A stretch of 64,000 nucleotides of DNA from Polytrichum commune (Eukaryota; Streptophyta; Polytrichopsida; Polytrichales; Polytrichaceae). Below, piece by piece: positions 37,216 through 49,190 of this stretch. Location of the stretch: positions 2,790,501 to 2,854,500 of the forward strand of contig OX485805.1 in the NCBI GenBank assembly GCA_950295325.1. Reading direction: 5' to 3'. Under the pieces are notes generated by a model. That model was not told where the DNA came from and searched no databases. It was given only the letters and a program-made list of their open reading frames with translations. A program made the position numbers and the translations under genes. Positions within the stretch are counted from its first letter, which is position 1. Each line of letters opens with the position of its first letter.

Positions 37216-39137
37216 GAATGTTTTGGTTGTACCTTTACAACGATCCAACATTGGGGAGTACCCCAAAACAAATTAAAATGATTTAATAACATAAAAAAAC
37301 CTAGCTTATATCAAGCATAAAGGCTAAAATAGATATGAGAGAGAACCCTTTAAGCTTTATTGACGAAGACAAAGTGAGGATTTTCCCAAAACAAACAATT
37401 TCGGGTGAGGTATAAGCTAGAATGAAAACGAGAGAGTATAGGTTAAGCCCGAACAAAAGTGATAGAAGGACAAAAGGCTAAGGAACCACTACAAAATTCA
37501 TTTGAAGCTTGAAGTGACACACATGTAGCATTTGTTTCAATTTATAGGGTAGAACTTGTGTTAAGATGTACTACATGACTTTGGTTATACACATTAGATA
37601 TTTAGGTAAATGCACATGGCAAATTTTCATTGTTATTGGAATCAAAGGTTGTGTAAATTTGTGACAAGGAAATGTTCAATTGGTATCCCACACAATTATT
37701 GCTAGACCCAAAAAATGAATGAGACAAAAGAACGACTCAAATTAACTATCACTGTTGACGGATGAGTTAAAATAAAACCATTGACAAAGTAGCCCTTGAA
37801 CCACCTAGTTATCCTGGGGATGCTCTTAAATATGTGGATACCGCCTGGTTTAATATAATATACAACTTCACTTGTGCCTGCCGTTTCCAGGGTCCAGCTC
37901 CAGGAAATCACAGATCCCGATGACAATAATCTGATAAATAATCAATCAAGTTGACTGGCAAGAGAGTTGTGGATGGAAACAACATCTTCAGCTTACGCCG
38001 AGTTGTCTGCTGACAGTCCCAGGTTGTAAGGGTACCGACAATCAAAGCAATGGCTCTATTGTTTCAACTTTCTTCGAGTGTTACCGCGTGTTGGTGCAGA
38101 ATGACTGGGCCCAGCTGCGGTACTAACTATAATTAAGTTGCGCATTTGCATTTGCATGGCTGCTGATGATCAACCACACGGAGATGCCCAAGTTCGTTGA
38201 TTCATTGTGGTATTGGGTTGTGATGTAGCTGCTGCAAATCAGCCTGTGGAGTGGTTAACTTGAGCTTGTTGAGTAAATACGTGGTTGTTGCTCAAATGGG
38301 TGCAGAGGTCTAAAGCTTGAGTATTGAAGAGTGGCGGACAGATTAAATTGGTCGGCGGCAATGTCAAAGGGAAGCGCCGCGAGGTTTGCTCTCTGTGTGC
38401 AATGGTCATATTAATCTTTCTTCTCGCTGTTTCCTCCGAGAAATTCTCACGGTTGTAGCCTGTTGTTGCAAGTTGTGGAGCTGGGTTGTGTCGGCGATGC
38501 GGATCAGTGTCAATATGCGGCGTGATATAAAACCTAAGCTTACTGAATGTGTGGGGGTGTCCAATTTGTGGGGGTATTCCAGGGATCTAAAGCTGGAGTG
38601 ATTAATGAAGAGGAGTACTCGGACTGCTTGCAGCCGAAGAACATTGGGTCTACAAGAGGGTGTGTAGGCGGACAGAAAGGAATCGGTGGTTGTTGATAAT
38701 GGCAGCGACATCGTGTTGTGCAGCAGCTGGGCGCCAAGTTTAAAATTTTCTCAGTACATCTCAGTGATCAAAATCCTCGACTCGCTGGTGACTTGCATTT
38801 TTGAGACGTATCCTTTCAGGTTTAAAGGGTTCATGTTGAGTCAGTGTTGATACATACCCTTCAGAATTTGATATCATTATAGTGCTAACCTACATTAACA
38901 TGTAGCTAAGCACTGCTTCATTCAACCTTCTAGGTCTTGCAACGGTAAAATATAGAAACAAAAGATTAGAATTAATGCCAACCGGGCTAAGTTTGGCAGG
39001 CATTGATTCAATGCTTTAGACTGTCGATGTGGTGGAATGCTTCAATGTGGAATCAGCGTTCATGCATGTAAAATCTCAAGGTTTGTAATATTAATGTACT
39101 GCAGTGTGATCTAGCCGCGGCGATCTGTCATGCATCA
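37216..39137. other. Intergenic DNA upstream of the receptor kinase
   Basis: No gene is recognised. The segment CCGCCTGGTTTAATATAATA (37846-37865) has a close match at about 47800 (CCGCCTGGTATAATATATGA), so a dispersed repeat is present. The last ~1.1 kb is less AT-rich and probably contains the promoter and leader of the receptor kinase, but I see no definite core elements. Confidence 0.45.
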
Positions 39138-41432
39138 ATGTTCCTTCTTCTACTCGTTGTTTTGTCTGGAGGCATTCTCCCAGTTCTGGGCGACACGTCT
39201 TTCTCGTTCTCAAATGACACAGGCTCACAAGCATTGTCCCTGTCTGACGACGCCCGAATGGACGTGAATAGCACGCTCCTCCTAAACTCAGCTGCTGCAA
39301 ACACCTACCCGGGACTTGCAAGCAAAGCGCGCGCCTCCTACAAATTTCCTGTGGAGCTTTACGACAACGTCACAAAAAGGTTCGCCTCCTTCTACACCAC
39401 CGCCACGCTGTCCATCCTCACGGGCCAAGACGCATGTTGGGGCACCGACGGCATGGCTTTCGTCATCTTCAGTGCGTCCAGTCCCAACGTCTTGGAGGCC
39501 GATTCTGGGGGCTACCTGGGCATCCTCAACGCTTCAAATAACGGCCTGGCAACCAACCAAATCATGGCTGTCGAGATCGACACAGCGTATAACTCAGAAT
39601 TCCACGACCCTAGCTCATGTCACATGGCCGTCCTTATCAACAGCTTGACTCATGACTCTGCCGCGAACGTTTCGGATGCCTGCGTAAACCAGAACTCGAG
39701 TTGGTGCTCGGACAACTGCATCCAGTTCGCCACATTACACAAATTCGTACTGCAAGTGATGTACGACGGCGTGTATTTGCATGGATCTCTCACTAGCGTC
39801 AACACAGGGCACGTGTGGTTTGACATCACGCAGAAACTCGATCTAACCACGGTGTTTAATACGAACGAGTTGTATGTAGGATTCTCTGGATCCACTCATA
39901 GTTCCTGTGCGGAGACACACAAGATCCACTCCTGGAGCTTCTTTGCCACCTCCCCATCAGTCAGCTCACCGGGCCAGAGCCCTCTTCCAAGTCCACCCCT
40001 GCCGCAGTTCATTGGCTCAATGCCCCCTCAGGCTGCTGCCAGGCCGGCCGACATGAAAGGGATGCCCAAGGCATTGAATGAGAGTTTGAAATCCGTCCAA
40101 GAGGTTGCAGCCATCGTGGGCGCCGTGTGCACGCTTCTTGCTGTCGGAGGGGCCGTTCTGGCCGTTTACGTAACTCGCCGGTGCTTGAAAAGAGGGTCAA
40201 GCGAGGATTGTTCCAGATTGGTGAGTAACCAACATAGTCTGAAAGATTCAGACATGTTACCGGAACTCGAGCTGCCCGTGGGTGTCTCGCTGCACGGTCT
40301 CCGAAGGTTCACGTACCAGGAGCTGAGGTCGGCCACCAACAAGTTCGCACCCGAGGAGATTCTCGGGAGGGGTGGGTTTGGGTGGGTGTACAAGGGGAAG
40401 CTGGTGGACACAGGTGCCCTAGTCGCAGTCAAGATGATTTCACCTGAAAAATTCCAGCATGGGGGGGAGAAGGAGTTTCTTTCCGAAGTGTCGATCATCA
40501 GCCGTGTGCATCACCGAAACCTCGTCAAGTTGCAGGGATGTTGTTATGACAGATCCAACATGTTGCTGGTCTATGACTACATGGAAAACGGTAGCCTAGA
40601 CAAGCTACTGGTTAGGAAAAAGCTTAGCATCATCAGTACCGAAGAACTTTCCATTTCGAATGATTCTTCGGCAATTATCTCAAAGAAGGATCATCTCACA
40701 TGGGATGTACGGTTCAAAATTGTGAACTCCATTGCAGGCACTCTCTCCTACTTGCACGAAGAATGCGGGCAATGCATTCTCCACCGAGACGTGAAGCCGA
40801 GTAACGTGTTATTAGACTCGGAGTTAGACTCGGAGTTCAATGCCTACCTTGCAGATTTCGGTCTTGCTCGGTTATTTGACCACGACAAAATGGCGCCCAC
40901 CATGACATGTGGAGGGACGCCCGGGTACATAGCCCCCGAAATTTTCCAGTCTGGGAGGTTTACCACGAAATCAAATGTTTACAGCTTTGGAATCCTGGCA
41001 CTCGAGGTCGCTTGCGGGCGGCGACCTATTGAGCCCGAGCTTTCTGCTTCGGAATTAATTCTTCTGGACTGGGTGTGGGCGGCCCATGAATCGGACGATC
41101 TCTTATGTGTTGTGGATCCCTGTCTAGGGTTTGAGTACGATGAGTCTGAGATGAAGCGGCTTCTGCAAGTGGGGCTGTTGTGTTGCATTGTGGATCCGGC
41201 GGAGAGGGTCAGCATGATGGCGGCCAGGAACATGTTGGTGGGCACAAAACCCATCACCGAGCTCCCGGAAACAAAGCCGGAGGTCCATTATAGAACACTG
41301 AGGAAGAGTGACCCTAAACCGTCTAATACACAAGGGATTTCTTTGAGTACCAGTAGTAGTAGTGGCACCAGTAACAGTGTTTATTCACTTTCTCAATCGG
41401 ACGGTATAACAGGAAGACTTGGACCACGGTAA
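39138..41432 (+). CDS. L-type lectin receptor-like kinase, intronless
   Basis: Plasma-membrane receptor Ser/Thr kinase of 764 residues, intact and without introns, as usual for this family, whose members act in defence and development signalling. A signal peptide (1-18, MFLLLLVVLSGGILPVLG) precedes a legume-lectin domain (about 20-270) with GTDGMAFVIF, the metal-site-like VEIDT (145-149), ELYVGFSGST and a closing HSWSFF. A Pro/Ser linker follows. The membrane helix spans about 323-345, followed by a basic stop-transfer RRCLKRG. The kinase domain (about 391-700) has GRGGFGWVYKG, VAVK (K432), E450, HRDVKPSN (D551), DFG (573-575) and GTPGYIAPE (593-601); the HRD makes it an RD kinase. The usual SDVYSFG is SNVYSFG here (N613). 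A 25-residue Ser-rich insert follows the hinge region. A Ser-rich tail ends the protein. The start at 39138 gives the signal peptide directly. Confidence 0.97.
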   Translation: MFLLLLVVLSGGILPVLGDTSFSFSNDTGSQALSLSDDARMDVNSTLLLNSAAANTYPGLASKARASYKFPVELYDNVTKRFASFYTTATLSILTGQDACWGTDGMAFVIFSASSPNVLEADSGGYLGILNASNNGLATNQIMAVEIDTAYNSEFHDPSSCHMAVLINSLTHDSAANVSDACVNQNSSWCSDNCIQFATLHKFVLQVMYDGVYLHGSLTSVNTGHVWFDITQKLDLTTVFNTNELYVGFSGSTHSSCAETHKIHSWSFFATSPSVSSPGQSPLPSPPLPQFIGSMPPQAAARPADMKGMPKALNESLKSVQEVAAIVGAVCTLLAVGGAVLAVYVTRRCLKRGSSEDCSRLVSNQHSLKDSDMLPELELPVGVSLHGLRRFTYQELRSATNKFAPEEILGRGGFGWVYKGKLVDTGALVAVKMISPEKFQHGGEKEFLSEVSIISRVHHRNLVKLQGCCYDRSNMLLVYDYMENGSLDKLLVRKKLSIISTEELSISNDSSAIISKKDHLTWDVRFKIVNSIAGTLSYLHEECGQCILHRDVKPSNVLLDSELDSEFNAYLADFGLARLFDHDKMAPTMTCGGTPGYIAPEIFQSGRFTTKSNVYSFGILALEVACGRRPIEPELSASELILLDWVWAAHESDDLLCVVDPCLGFEYDESEMKRLLQVGLLCCIVDPAERVSMMAARNMLVGTKPITELPETKPEVHYRTLRKSDPKPSNTQGISLSTSSSSGTSNSVYSLSQSDGITGRLGPR

Positions 41433-41512
41433 CCCATGCCACCCAGGAGGCACCAGTAGTTTCAGACAAAATCTCAATCCTCACTATGATCATGTGCAAG
41501 CACTAATTAAGG

Positions 41513-41720
41513 TATGTGGGCCTTAATTTATGTGGTCACTCAATGTTAGTTGGGCATGTTAATTAAGATGCGGCATATGGCAAGGTTTTTAGTTGAGAAT
41601 GGACACCAAAAAGACATGTGTTGCAATGAACTTGGACTATGTGCTCAAATATAGACACCATTCTAGGTTCATTTGTCAACACATTTCAACAATGGAGGTA
41701 TTACGCAACTAAGGGGTGCC
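41513..41720 (+). repeat. Truncated MITE-family copy after the receptor kinase
   Basis: Starts TTAAGGTATGTGGGCCTTAA, then GTGGTCACTCAATGTTAG, GGCAAGGTTTTTAGTTGAGA and ATGTGTTGCAATGA; lost after about 200 bases. Confidence 0.7.
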
Positions 41721-41894
41721 ATTCGAGCAGAACAAATACCTAGAGTAGTGCTACCCGAAACAACGTTTTATCACTTTCTCAAACTGAAGGTAGCAGAGAA
41801 GAACTTGGGGCCAAGATGAGTACCCATGCCACCTGGGAAGCACAGATAGTAGCCTCCGACTAATTATTGAGCATGGTCATGATCATATGCAAGC

Positions 41895-42246
41895 ATTAAA
41901 GTTAGTGGGCCTTCATCATGTTGTCTCTCTTCTCAATTGGGCATGTCTGTATAGACTGTGTATGGCAAGGGCTGTAATTGAGAATTGATCCAAAAAGGCA
42001 TGAGTTACCACAAGATTGGACCATGTCCTCAGAATATGGAAATCATTCTAGGCTCAGTCGTTACCAGACTATTTGGGAGGGCATATCTTATCATTTTCAA
42101 CTCCAAGTCTGAAGATTGAAATCGTGGCAGTCTTCAAGCCTTGTGATTCTCAATAGCTGAGTGGAGTTGACAGTTTCCAATCCGATTCGTTACAATGGTC
42201 AAATTGTTTGTATTTTGGAAGTGCCAGATAGAGGACCCACATGCCT
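41895..42246 (+). repeat. MITE-family copy with recognisable right end
   Basis: Left end TTAAAGTTAGTGGGCCTTCA and right end GGACCCACATGCCTTA, whose inverse TAAGGCATGTGGGTCC restores the terminal inverted repeat. Inner blocks match the 45.54-kb copy. Confidence 0.75.
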
Positions 42247-43979
42247 TACATTGTAAACAATAAATTGAGTGAATGAGTTTTGTTAAAATATGCACTGAAG
42301 GACGGTGTGACATGACTGGCTGCAAGCTCTGCAGGGATCGGTGTCTATTGTTTAAGTAGACAAGCTTGGCACATATGAATTAGGTAGCTAGTTTGTAAAT
42401 CTGTCTGCTTTGCTTCAAACTTCATGCCCTTCTTGCTAAAGAGTAGAGTTCTTCCATCTCACATGAAAGAAATATGATTATATTGACTTGAAGGAATTTT
42501 TTAATTATGAATATGAATTGTACTTGAAGTAATCATTTGCACCATTTGAACGCAAATTCATTATTGCTTACCAAATCTGAAATCATAGATTTTCAATTGA
42601 AAGTGGTCCATGCATGACTATCCCAATCTCTTGGCATAAAAAATTATGCTAGTTTTGTTTAGAAAATGGAATGAGCTTTTTCTGAATGAAATCCATCAGT
42701 CTTTCATCCATTAGTAAGTATGAGGTCTTCTATAGTATTTAAATTGGCATTTCCCAAAGAGGTTTCCAATGTTCCCCATGTAGTTCGTCCATCTATTTTG
42801 TGCCCGGAGTAAATTACATGTTTGGGCAACTTCTACAAACCAATTGATGGCCATGGATCCCTACAACCTCTTACACATCACTTTAGTAGAAGTAGCATGC
42901 GCGTTATAAGAGTCACCCTTCTATGATGTGACATGGGAGAAGGGTGACCTTTATTTTAGTATATATACAAGGAAAAATAAAAATAAAAACAAAATCAAAC
43001 ATCAAGGTCTCAATCAAAATGAACACATTTACGTGCAAGGTCCACATAATTTTAAATATATTTCTCAGGGTAAGAAAACAATCACCTGAACTTCCTAAAG
43101 TTCTTACACAAAAAAATGGTTTTCAATAAAATAAAGCCATGATCAACACGCATACTTTCAATTCCAACATATACCACAAATTCTAAATTTTAGTTTGTAA
43201 ATTATTACAAAATTTGATTTTAACACATATTCTAATAGAAAAAACTTGCTCACATTGAGTTGCACTTATACATTATACCCCGGCTATATTAGCTAGAATA
43301 GAAAGATTAGCATACTTCAATTATAGTGTATGATTCTAACTCATCATAAACCATAGATCAGGGAAGGTTTTTTCACGCCGTTTTGTAGATGTTTAGATCT
43401 TATAAGTATTGAATTTTTTTCTTGATAGTACCAACATTGATCATGACATCATTATTTTTTTCTCCAATAATTTTTTTTCTTCAAAATAATCATAATCCTT
43501 TTTTATTTCTGTAATATCCAAGTTTTTTCATGTTAACTTATCCATAAGACAACTCACATGGATTCAATATTTTGACCTAATCAATCACATCATCATTTTG
43601 AGAACGCGCCTCTAAAACTTTGTAAATTTTTACTGCGAAAGAAATTTGAAATGCAAAAGCCTCTATCAAATCAGCTCACAATCAATCCCTTATTATTTCT
43701 ATATTATAAAATTCATAACCACAAATCCCAAAGGTCAACAGGTGAAGGTAATATTTTGGCAGACCAACAAAGAAATGATATAGGAACCAATATATTCATC
43801 AAAAGTCGACTTGTTTAAGTTTATTCTTTTAATGATACAAGTCATCCGAATTGATGTAATCACAGATCTTATAAGTACATTAACATTGATGATATCAATA
43901 GATTTGTACTAAAATGCCTACCCAACATAGACAAACTATACAAAATGTTTGTTAAGAAATTTAAACAGTGAATATATTA
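42247..43979. other. AT-rich intergenic DNA
   Basis: No gene is recognised. The part from about 43300 upward may be the far 3' end of the decayed hAT transposase described next, but I could not align it with confidence. Confidence 0.4.
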
Positions 43980-44900
43980 AAAAAATATTTAGCTTGATAT
44001 AGAATAAACATATAACAACAACATCATTAATACAAAAAACATTACGAAGGTATGCTAAAGAATCAAATATAGTAGTTATAGCATGTCATCTACACACCCA
44101 TTGAATTTAATATCGCTTCAAATTTTTTGATTATCAAACAATTCTTTCTAGATAGCTTTAAATTTACACTTTGCTTCAGATGATTTTTTAAAGTGAGTAG
44201 CAGTGTCATTCAACAACTTGTTAATCATTTTAGACATATCCTTACATGACCTACTACCTGCAATATTAAATGATACAATGTTAGTCATGTAAGCAATACC
44301 TCGATAGATAAGAGAAAATAATTAACTTATTTCTTCAACTTTGTAGCAAACTTAATTACAGCTATCCAACATTACAATTGTACCATTTCATCCAAAACCA
44401 ATAATTTTTTTTGAATTCAAATTTTCTTGTTCCAAACTTGTTGGTAATATGTTATAAATTATGCTTAATTTTTTTTACACCATCATCAATGTGTAACAAG
44501 CCAAGAGAGACAAATGTAGGTACACCATCCTAAAAAAACATGCCAAACACAACTAAATGGCCTATAACAAAAATATTTGTTAATTCATTTATCATGATTT
44601 CACAGTATTGAGGATTTCGGATTATATCACGTACTTTTCTTTTTATCACATTTGAAATGAGAAATTAACATATCAACACATGATTTATCATCATGATATA
44701 AAGCATAGATTATATTAATTTTCAATTTTACCAATAAATTATTTCTAAGCAATCTATGCCAACTTTCAATGCTCCAAACTTTGGGAATGATTAAGGAAAG
44801 CTGAATATTTGATGTTGGCAAAGCCAATTGTTGCAAAAATCTCATGTCTCCCTACTACTCTACAAACATTACAAAAGGCTTTTTCAATTTTAAAATTGAA
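43980..44900 (-). pseudogene. hAT transposase with TTF zinc finger (DUF4371-type), decayed
   Basis: Several frames on the minus strand, read in order, match plant and animal hAT proteins of the TTF/DUF4371 type. At 44876-44740 comes a TTF-like finger: FCNVCRVVGRHEIFATIGFA, then a FLNHSQSLEHWK segment. Near 44640-44480 comes RDIIRNPQYCEIMINEL, then DGVPTFVSLGLLHIDDGV, in the place of the usual DEstD block. Near 44290-44120 comes AYMTNIVSFN, then CKDMSKMINKLLNDTATHFK and a stop-interrupted KCKFKAI/KELFDNQK. Many stops and frame changes show it is long inactive. The small hAT-like elements elsewhere in the window could have been mobilised by relatives of this gene, but the ends are not linked to it here. 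Confidence 0.8.
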
Positions 44901-45537
44901 CTCTAACCAATAAAAATCTTTTATTAAGTTGCTCTTTCACAACATATTTGCAGTTTGGATTGCATCTATGTTATTGTTGGCCTCATCTTGATTAAAAGCA
45001 AAAACGGTAGAAACCACTACATGGACCACCTCTAGCTTTGGTTGAACTTGACCAACCACAAACAATGTATCTCCAAGTGTTATTTAAATTTTCTTTGAAG
45101 CCATCATGATGTCAATGAGGAGACCTACAAAAGGGTATCACATTAAACATTAATATCTTAAATTTGATATAATTAAAACTGAAACCCTAATTCTAAAAAC
45201 TTTAAAACTAATGTATATCCAAATTCTAACCTTAAAAATATCTATTTCGCAAAAAATTGACTAATTTTTTTAGAAATGATGCACTACGCTTGATGCCTAG
45301 TTCAATGTTTACTACTTAGTGTTTATAATTTGCACGGTGACAAAACAAACAAAGTTGCAATAGACCAGATAGAAAAGAATTGAAGGGAAAAGATCTTACG
45401 TGTGTAGGCATGTGATGAAATACTTCAATCCTCTATAAAATTACTTGTAGAACCCAGATAAATAACATGTCACAAAGTACTGGCAAGGGTGGTCCATTTG
45501 CGATGCAGGTGATTTAATCCAAATGTTTAAGATCTAA

Positions 45538-45933
45538 GGTATGTGAGCCTTATGTGGTCAATCTTCTTAAACGGACAAGTATATTTGAGTTGTATATGGG
45601 AAGGCTTGTGGTTAAGAACGGACATCAAAATGATAAGTATTATGATAAGAGTAGATAATGTGCTTAGAAATATAGACTCCATTCTAGGTTCACTAGTCAA
45701 CACAATTGGGAGGGCTTGCATTGTGGGAGTTCACATAGCGAGAAAGAGAAACTTCACTTTGACCTCTTGTTATTTTTGCACCTCGTGAAATTTCGATTCT
45801 GAAACTTGACATGACAATTTTTGTGATTTGCAATTGCTAACTGGATGAAAGACTTGTTGTTCCAATCCAACTGCCAAAATTGCATGTGGAGTTGAAAGTC
45901 CCCACAACAGGGCCACGTACCTTACTTTTGATT
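45538..45933 (+). mobile_element. Full-length MITE with TAAGGTATGTGGGCC-type inverted ends
   Basis: Best-preserved family member. The left end TAAGGTATGTGAGCCTTATG (45536 on) and the right end AGGGCCACGTACCTTA (to about 45933) are inverted relative to each other. About 390 bp, non-coding. At least six other copies or fragments occur in the window (0.82, 3.67, 19.25, 24.18, 33.69, 41.5 and 41.9 kb). Confidence 0.78.
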
Positions 45934-45939
45934 GTTGGT

Positions 45940-48690
45940 TGGGTGAAATTCCAGCCAACTTAAGAAAGTTACTTGGGCACTCCATGTAGAGGGCCCTTCC
46001 TCATACCCAACATGAGTCTACACCCTCTTGACATTTCTCAAAGTCACATTTTATGAAAAAACAACACATAAAAAATTAAATGTCTCTGGTTGACATGAAT
46101 TGGAGATGCCAGTCAAAGAATTTTCCCTTAATGCATGAAACACTCAAGATGTAAACTTAATCAAGAGGAGGACACACCTTTTGGACCCCCTTGCCGCAAA
46201 CTTTGCAGTCACATGTCAAATTGCTTCCCTGTAATGCTAGAAGTCTAACAACATTTGTCAAGTGCCTCACGGTTTCTCTTTGTTCAAAAACATTCAAGTC
46301 CCCATTTTCCCAGTGGTTGTCACCAGTTTTTGGGCTCAACTTAGAGTAAGATGAGCGTTTCAAAAATGATAAGCAAGTGACATATCTGTCGAACCTTCCA
46401 TCGTTCTAAACACAACTCACAAATGTTGCAAAACTGCATCAAACATTCTTGGCAAATCTTTCACAACTGCTGCAAATTCACAAGAAATAGGGTCCACAAA
46501 ACTATATGTGCCTATATTTTGAGTACATCCGAAATCGACTGAATTCAACGTTCCTACCTATCTTAGAGGTTATTAATCAGTTGGCATAGATCACATACCA
46601 ATATTGAAGGCCCTTGCAAGCAGCTGTGGGAGCACAGATTGCCACCGTGGTGTAAGCTTAGAATCAAAGCCAGGAAGCACACGAACCGGCACAACAGAAA
46701 CAAACACACCCCAAGAGGTGCAATGTATGGACTTATAACTTTAGTGGGAAGTTCACACACAAGGGAAGGTGGGTTTAGGGCATGCAGACTCAGTCACCAG
46801 TTGTGTATCCTAAACCCTAAACGTACAAAGAAAGCATAGCGAGCGAAAATTGAGAACCGGCTTTGTGGTACATATTCGCCTGAGAATCGGTTGATATCTG
46901 GTGTTTGCCCAACGTGCCCAGTTCATATCCGAGTTGCACACGTCCATGCTCTCGGGAGAATTGACCCATTACTGACACTCTAAGGGTCGCTTTACACTTA
47001 GAGGCTGGGCCAATTCCCCTTGAGGCCAATTACATGAAATTTTAGCCCTTTTTGGGTTGGAGGTCGGCCTCAACTACACATTACAATAAGATTATAACGG
47101 GAGCCATTTTTCCCATATGTAAAGGCCTCAGGGTCAAGAAGCCAAGCCGATTCAATAAATCTAGCACAATTCAACGGAGCTAGCATAATCTAGCATAGAG
47201 CCGTTCATATTTCCACAAAATCCAACAGATCTGGTTCGCTCGAAAAAAATCATATTTTATTTTTAAAAGTTTTTATTTATTGAAATCTGACATTGGTCCC
47301 GAGGCCAAGAATTGGCCCTCCATTTTGGGTGCACCCAATTCAACGAGCTCGGGCCATGTTAGAACATGCATTTTTTGATTTAAAAAATCATACCACCAAA
47401 TCGGCATGGCCTCTCGGTGTAAAGGGGTTGGGGTCGATTTCAACCTTTTGACCAATCACAAGTGAGGATTTCAAACCTCTTACACAACGAATTGGCCCAA
47501 CCTCTAGGTGTAAAGCAGCCCTAAGATCATCCTCATCCAAATTCTGGATGCACTTTGAGGCCCTCAAATCATTTCCACCATAATAAAAAAATTAAACATC
47601 AAAAATTAAAAAATGGACGGTTTGGGCGCCTCTTATTGTTGATCTCATTCGGTTAATTCACGATTTCATCCGGTCAATTTGCAACTGACCAACGGTCCTG
47701 TCCACACGATCGCTAGAACCGTTGATACACACCCAGTCGTTGGATCTCCCCATACAGTGAGTACAGACATGTAAAATTGAGTGTAGAAGATTTAGGAGTC
47801 CGCCTGGTATAATATATGATACAACTTCAAGGCTCCTAAGCCCCCGCCACACTTGACCCTAAGAGACAAGAGCCATGACAATGAAACTGTCAGAGCCCAA
47901 ACATAGTTTCCAAAGGCCATCTCAAGACACTTTAAAACTTGTATAGTGTGGTCTGGGCTCTCAAGTGTAATGTGAAGTCATATGTGACCGCATTTGAAAT
48001 CAAATGCTATTTCGATGAACTCCTATTCATGCATGGTCCTCACACATCATAAAATATAATAAATCAATGGTTGCAAGATTTTGGAGTGCCATAGTCTCCT
48101 GGTTATTGGGCCTACCTCCAAGAGATAACACAATATTCATTAAAATGAGAGTTTTCCGGTGAATTGAGAGTACATAAAGCAAACTATTAATCCAAGAATG
48201 AAATGAAAACCACTGGAAAGTTGTAGAGTACAAGTAAAAAAATAACATTTGATTTTCCGCCGTAAATTCCGCCGTAGTTTCCTTTAAAATGAGAGTATGT
48301 TAAGCTGCGAAATCGACTCATTTAGGTCGACTCAACTTAAATTGACAACATATTGTCCTCATTTAGGTCGACAAACCTAAATAACACTATATTCGTTATT
48401 TGGAGACTTTTTGTTAATTTTGAGACTATTTAAGGACGTGGCTTTCACATTTATAGGAATGAAAACACTAAAAATATGCTATGTTCCCAATTTTGGAAAC
48501 AAATAAGAGACTCAAATGCATGGAACTACACATTAACAATAAGAAAATGGGATATATGAAAACATTTGCATATGGAAAATCAATATCATATTTATTGAAT
48601 AGGGGTTGAAGTACAAAATGCAAGTGGAATATCCAATATTAGGCGAAAGTCCTAGAAACATAATTCCACAACTACATGTATGTTAATATA
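45940..48690. other. Intergenic DNA between the hAT remnant and the large element
   Basis: No gene is recognised. At 47.86-48.12 kb is a partial, diverged relative of the Tourist-like MITE at 10.3 kb (CAGAGCCCAAA, GTGTGGTC...GGGCTCTCAAGTGTA, GAGTGCCATAGTCTCCTGGT). At 48250-48280 TTCCGCCGTAA occurs twice in tandem (CCGCCGTAAATTCCGCCGTA), and TTAAAATGAGAG occurs at 48137 and 48284, so an end of the large element may lie here; that is only a guess. Confidence 0.4.
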
Positions 48691-48692
48691 GC

Positions 48693-49040
48693 CTATACGT
48701 TCGGATCATGATTACGACTCACTACTTTTGCTTTTGCAATACTATTATTAGCATTTACGGCCGTTTCACGTTCCTTTGCTTTCATGGCCTCCATGGCTCT
48801 AAAGATCTCGGGTCCGCGGCTGTAACCTTGTTTATTTGTTGACCCCGAATATGCGCCATTTGCCCATATTTGCCGACCCCCTTCCGAATAAGTGGAATAC
48901 GAATGCGTTTGGGAAACCGAACGTCTTGCACTCTTCCGTAGGGCCAAACAACGATCAGACTCGCAAGAAGCTGTCTTCAGTGTTCGCCTATCCAATGACG
49001 AAGTCGATGATGCCCGGCCCACATTCGTGTACATTGGGGT
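48693..49040 (-). CDS. Last exon of a two-exon unit in the large element, unknown function
   Basis: 115 codons and a stop. An acceptor (TTGTTCAG at the minus-strand positions before 49040) gives phase 0 after the exon 49589-49191. The predicted peptide starts TPMYTNVGRASSTSSLDRR and ends in VVSRNHDPNV; it is Ser/Arg-rich and basic and I do not recognise it. The intron before it (49190-49041) contains a worn palindrome copy (TTACGGA...TCCGAAA at 49096-49119), as in the other introns of the element. It may be the 3' end of the long upstream gene or a separate small gene. Confidence 0.5.
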   Translation of the reverse strand, partial: TPMYTNVGRASSTSSLDRRTLKTASCESDRCLALRKSARRSVSQTHSYSTYSEGGRQIWANGAYSGSTNKQGYSRGPEIFRAMEAMKAKERETAVNANNSIAKAKVVSRNHDPNV

Positions 49041-49190
49041 CTGAACAATGACCATAAATATATATAATGAAGTGGGTTAGTATAAGTGGTTACAAGTTAC
49101 GGATGGAAGTCCGAAAAACCCAAGAAGTTGAAATGCACTAATACACGGAAATCATCAAGGAAAAACTTGAGAATGCCAATAGTTGGGCAC

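Noticed and set aside
41124-41333. Minus-strand frames within the receptor kinase gene
   Set aside because: Shadows of the intact 764-codon kinase frame.
44627-44845. Minus-strand frame first read as a hAT dimerisation region
   Set aside because: The overlapping frame shows a TTF zinc finger, which fits the order of the other hAT remnants; the dimerisation reading does not.
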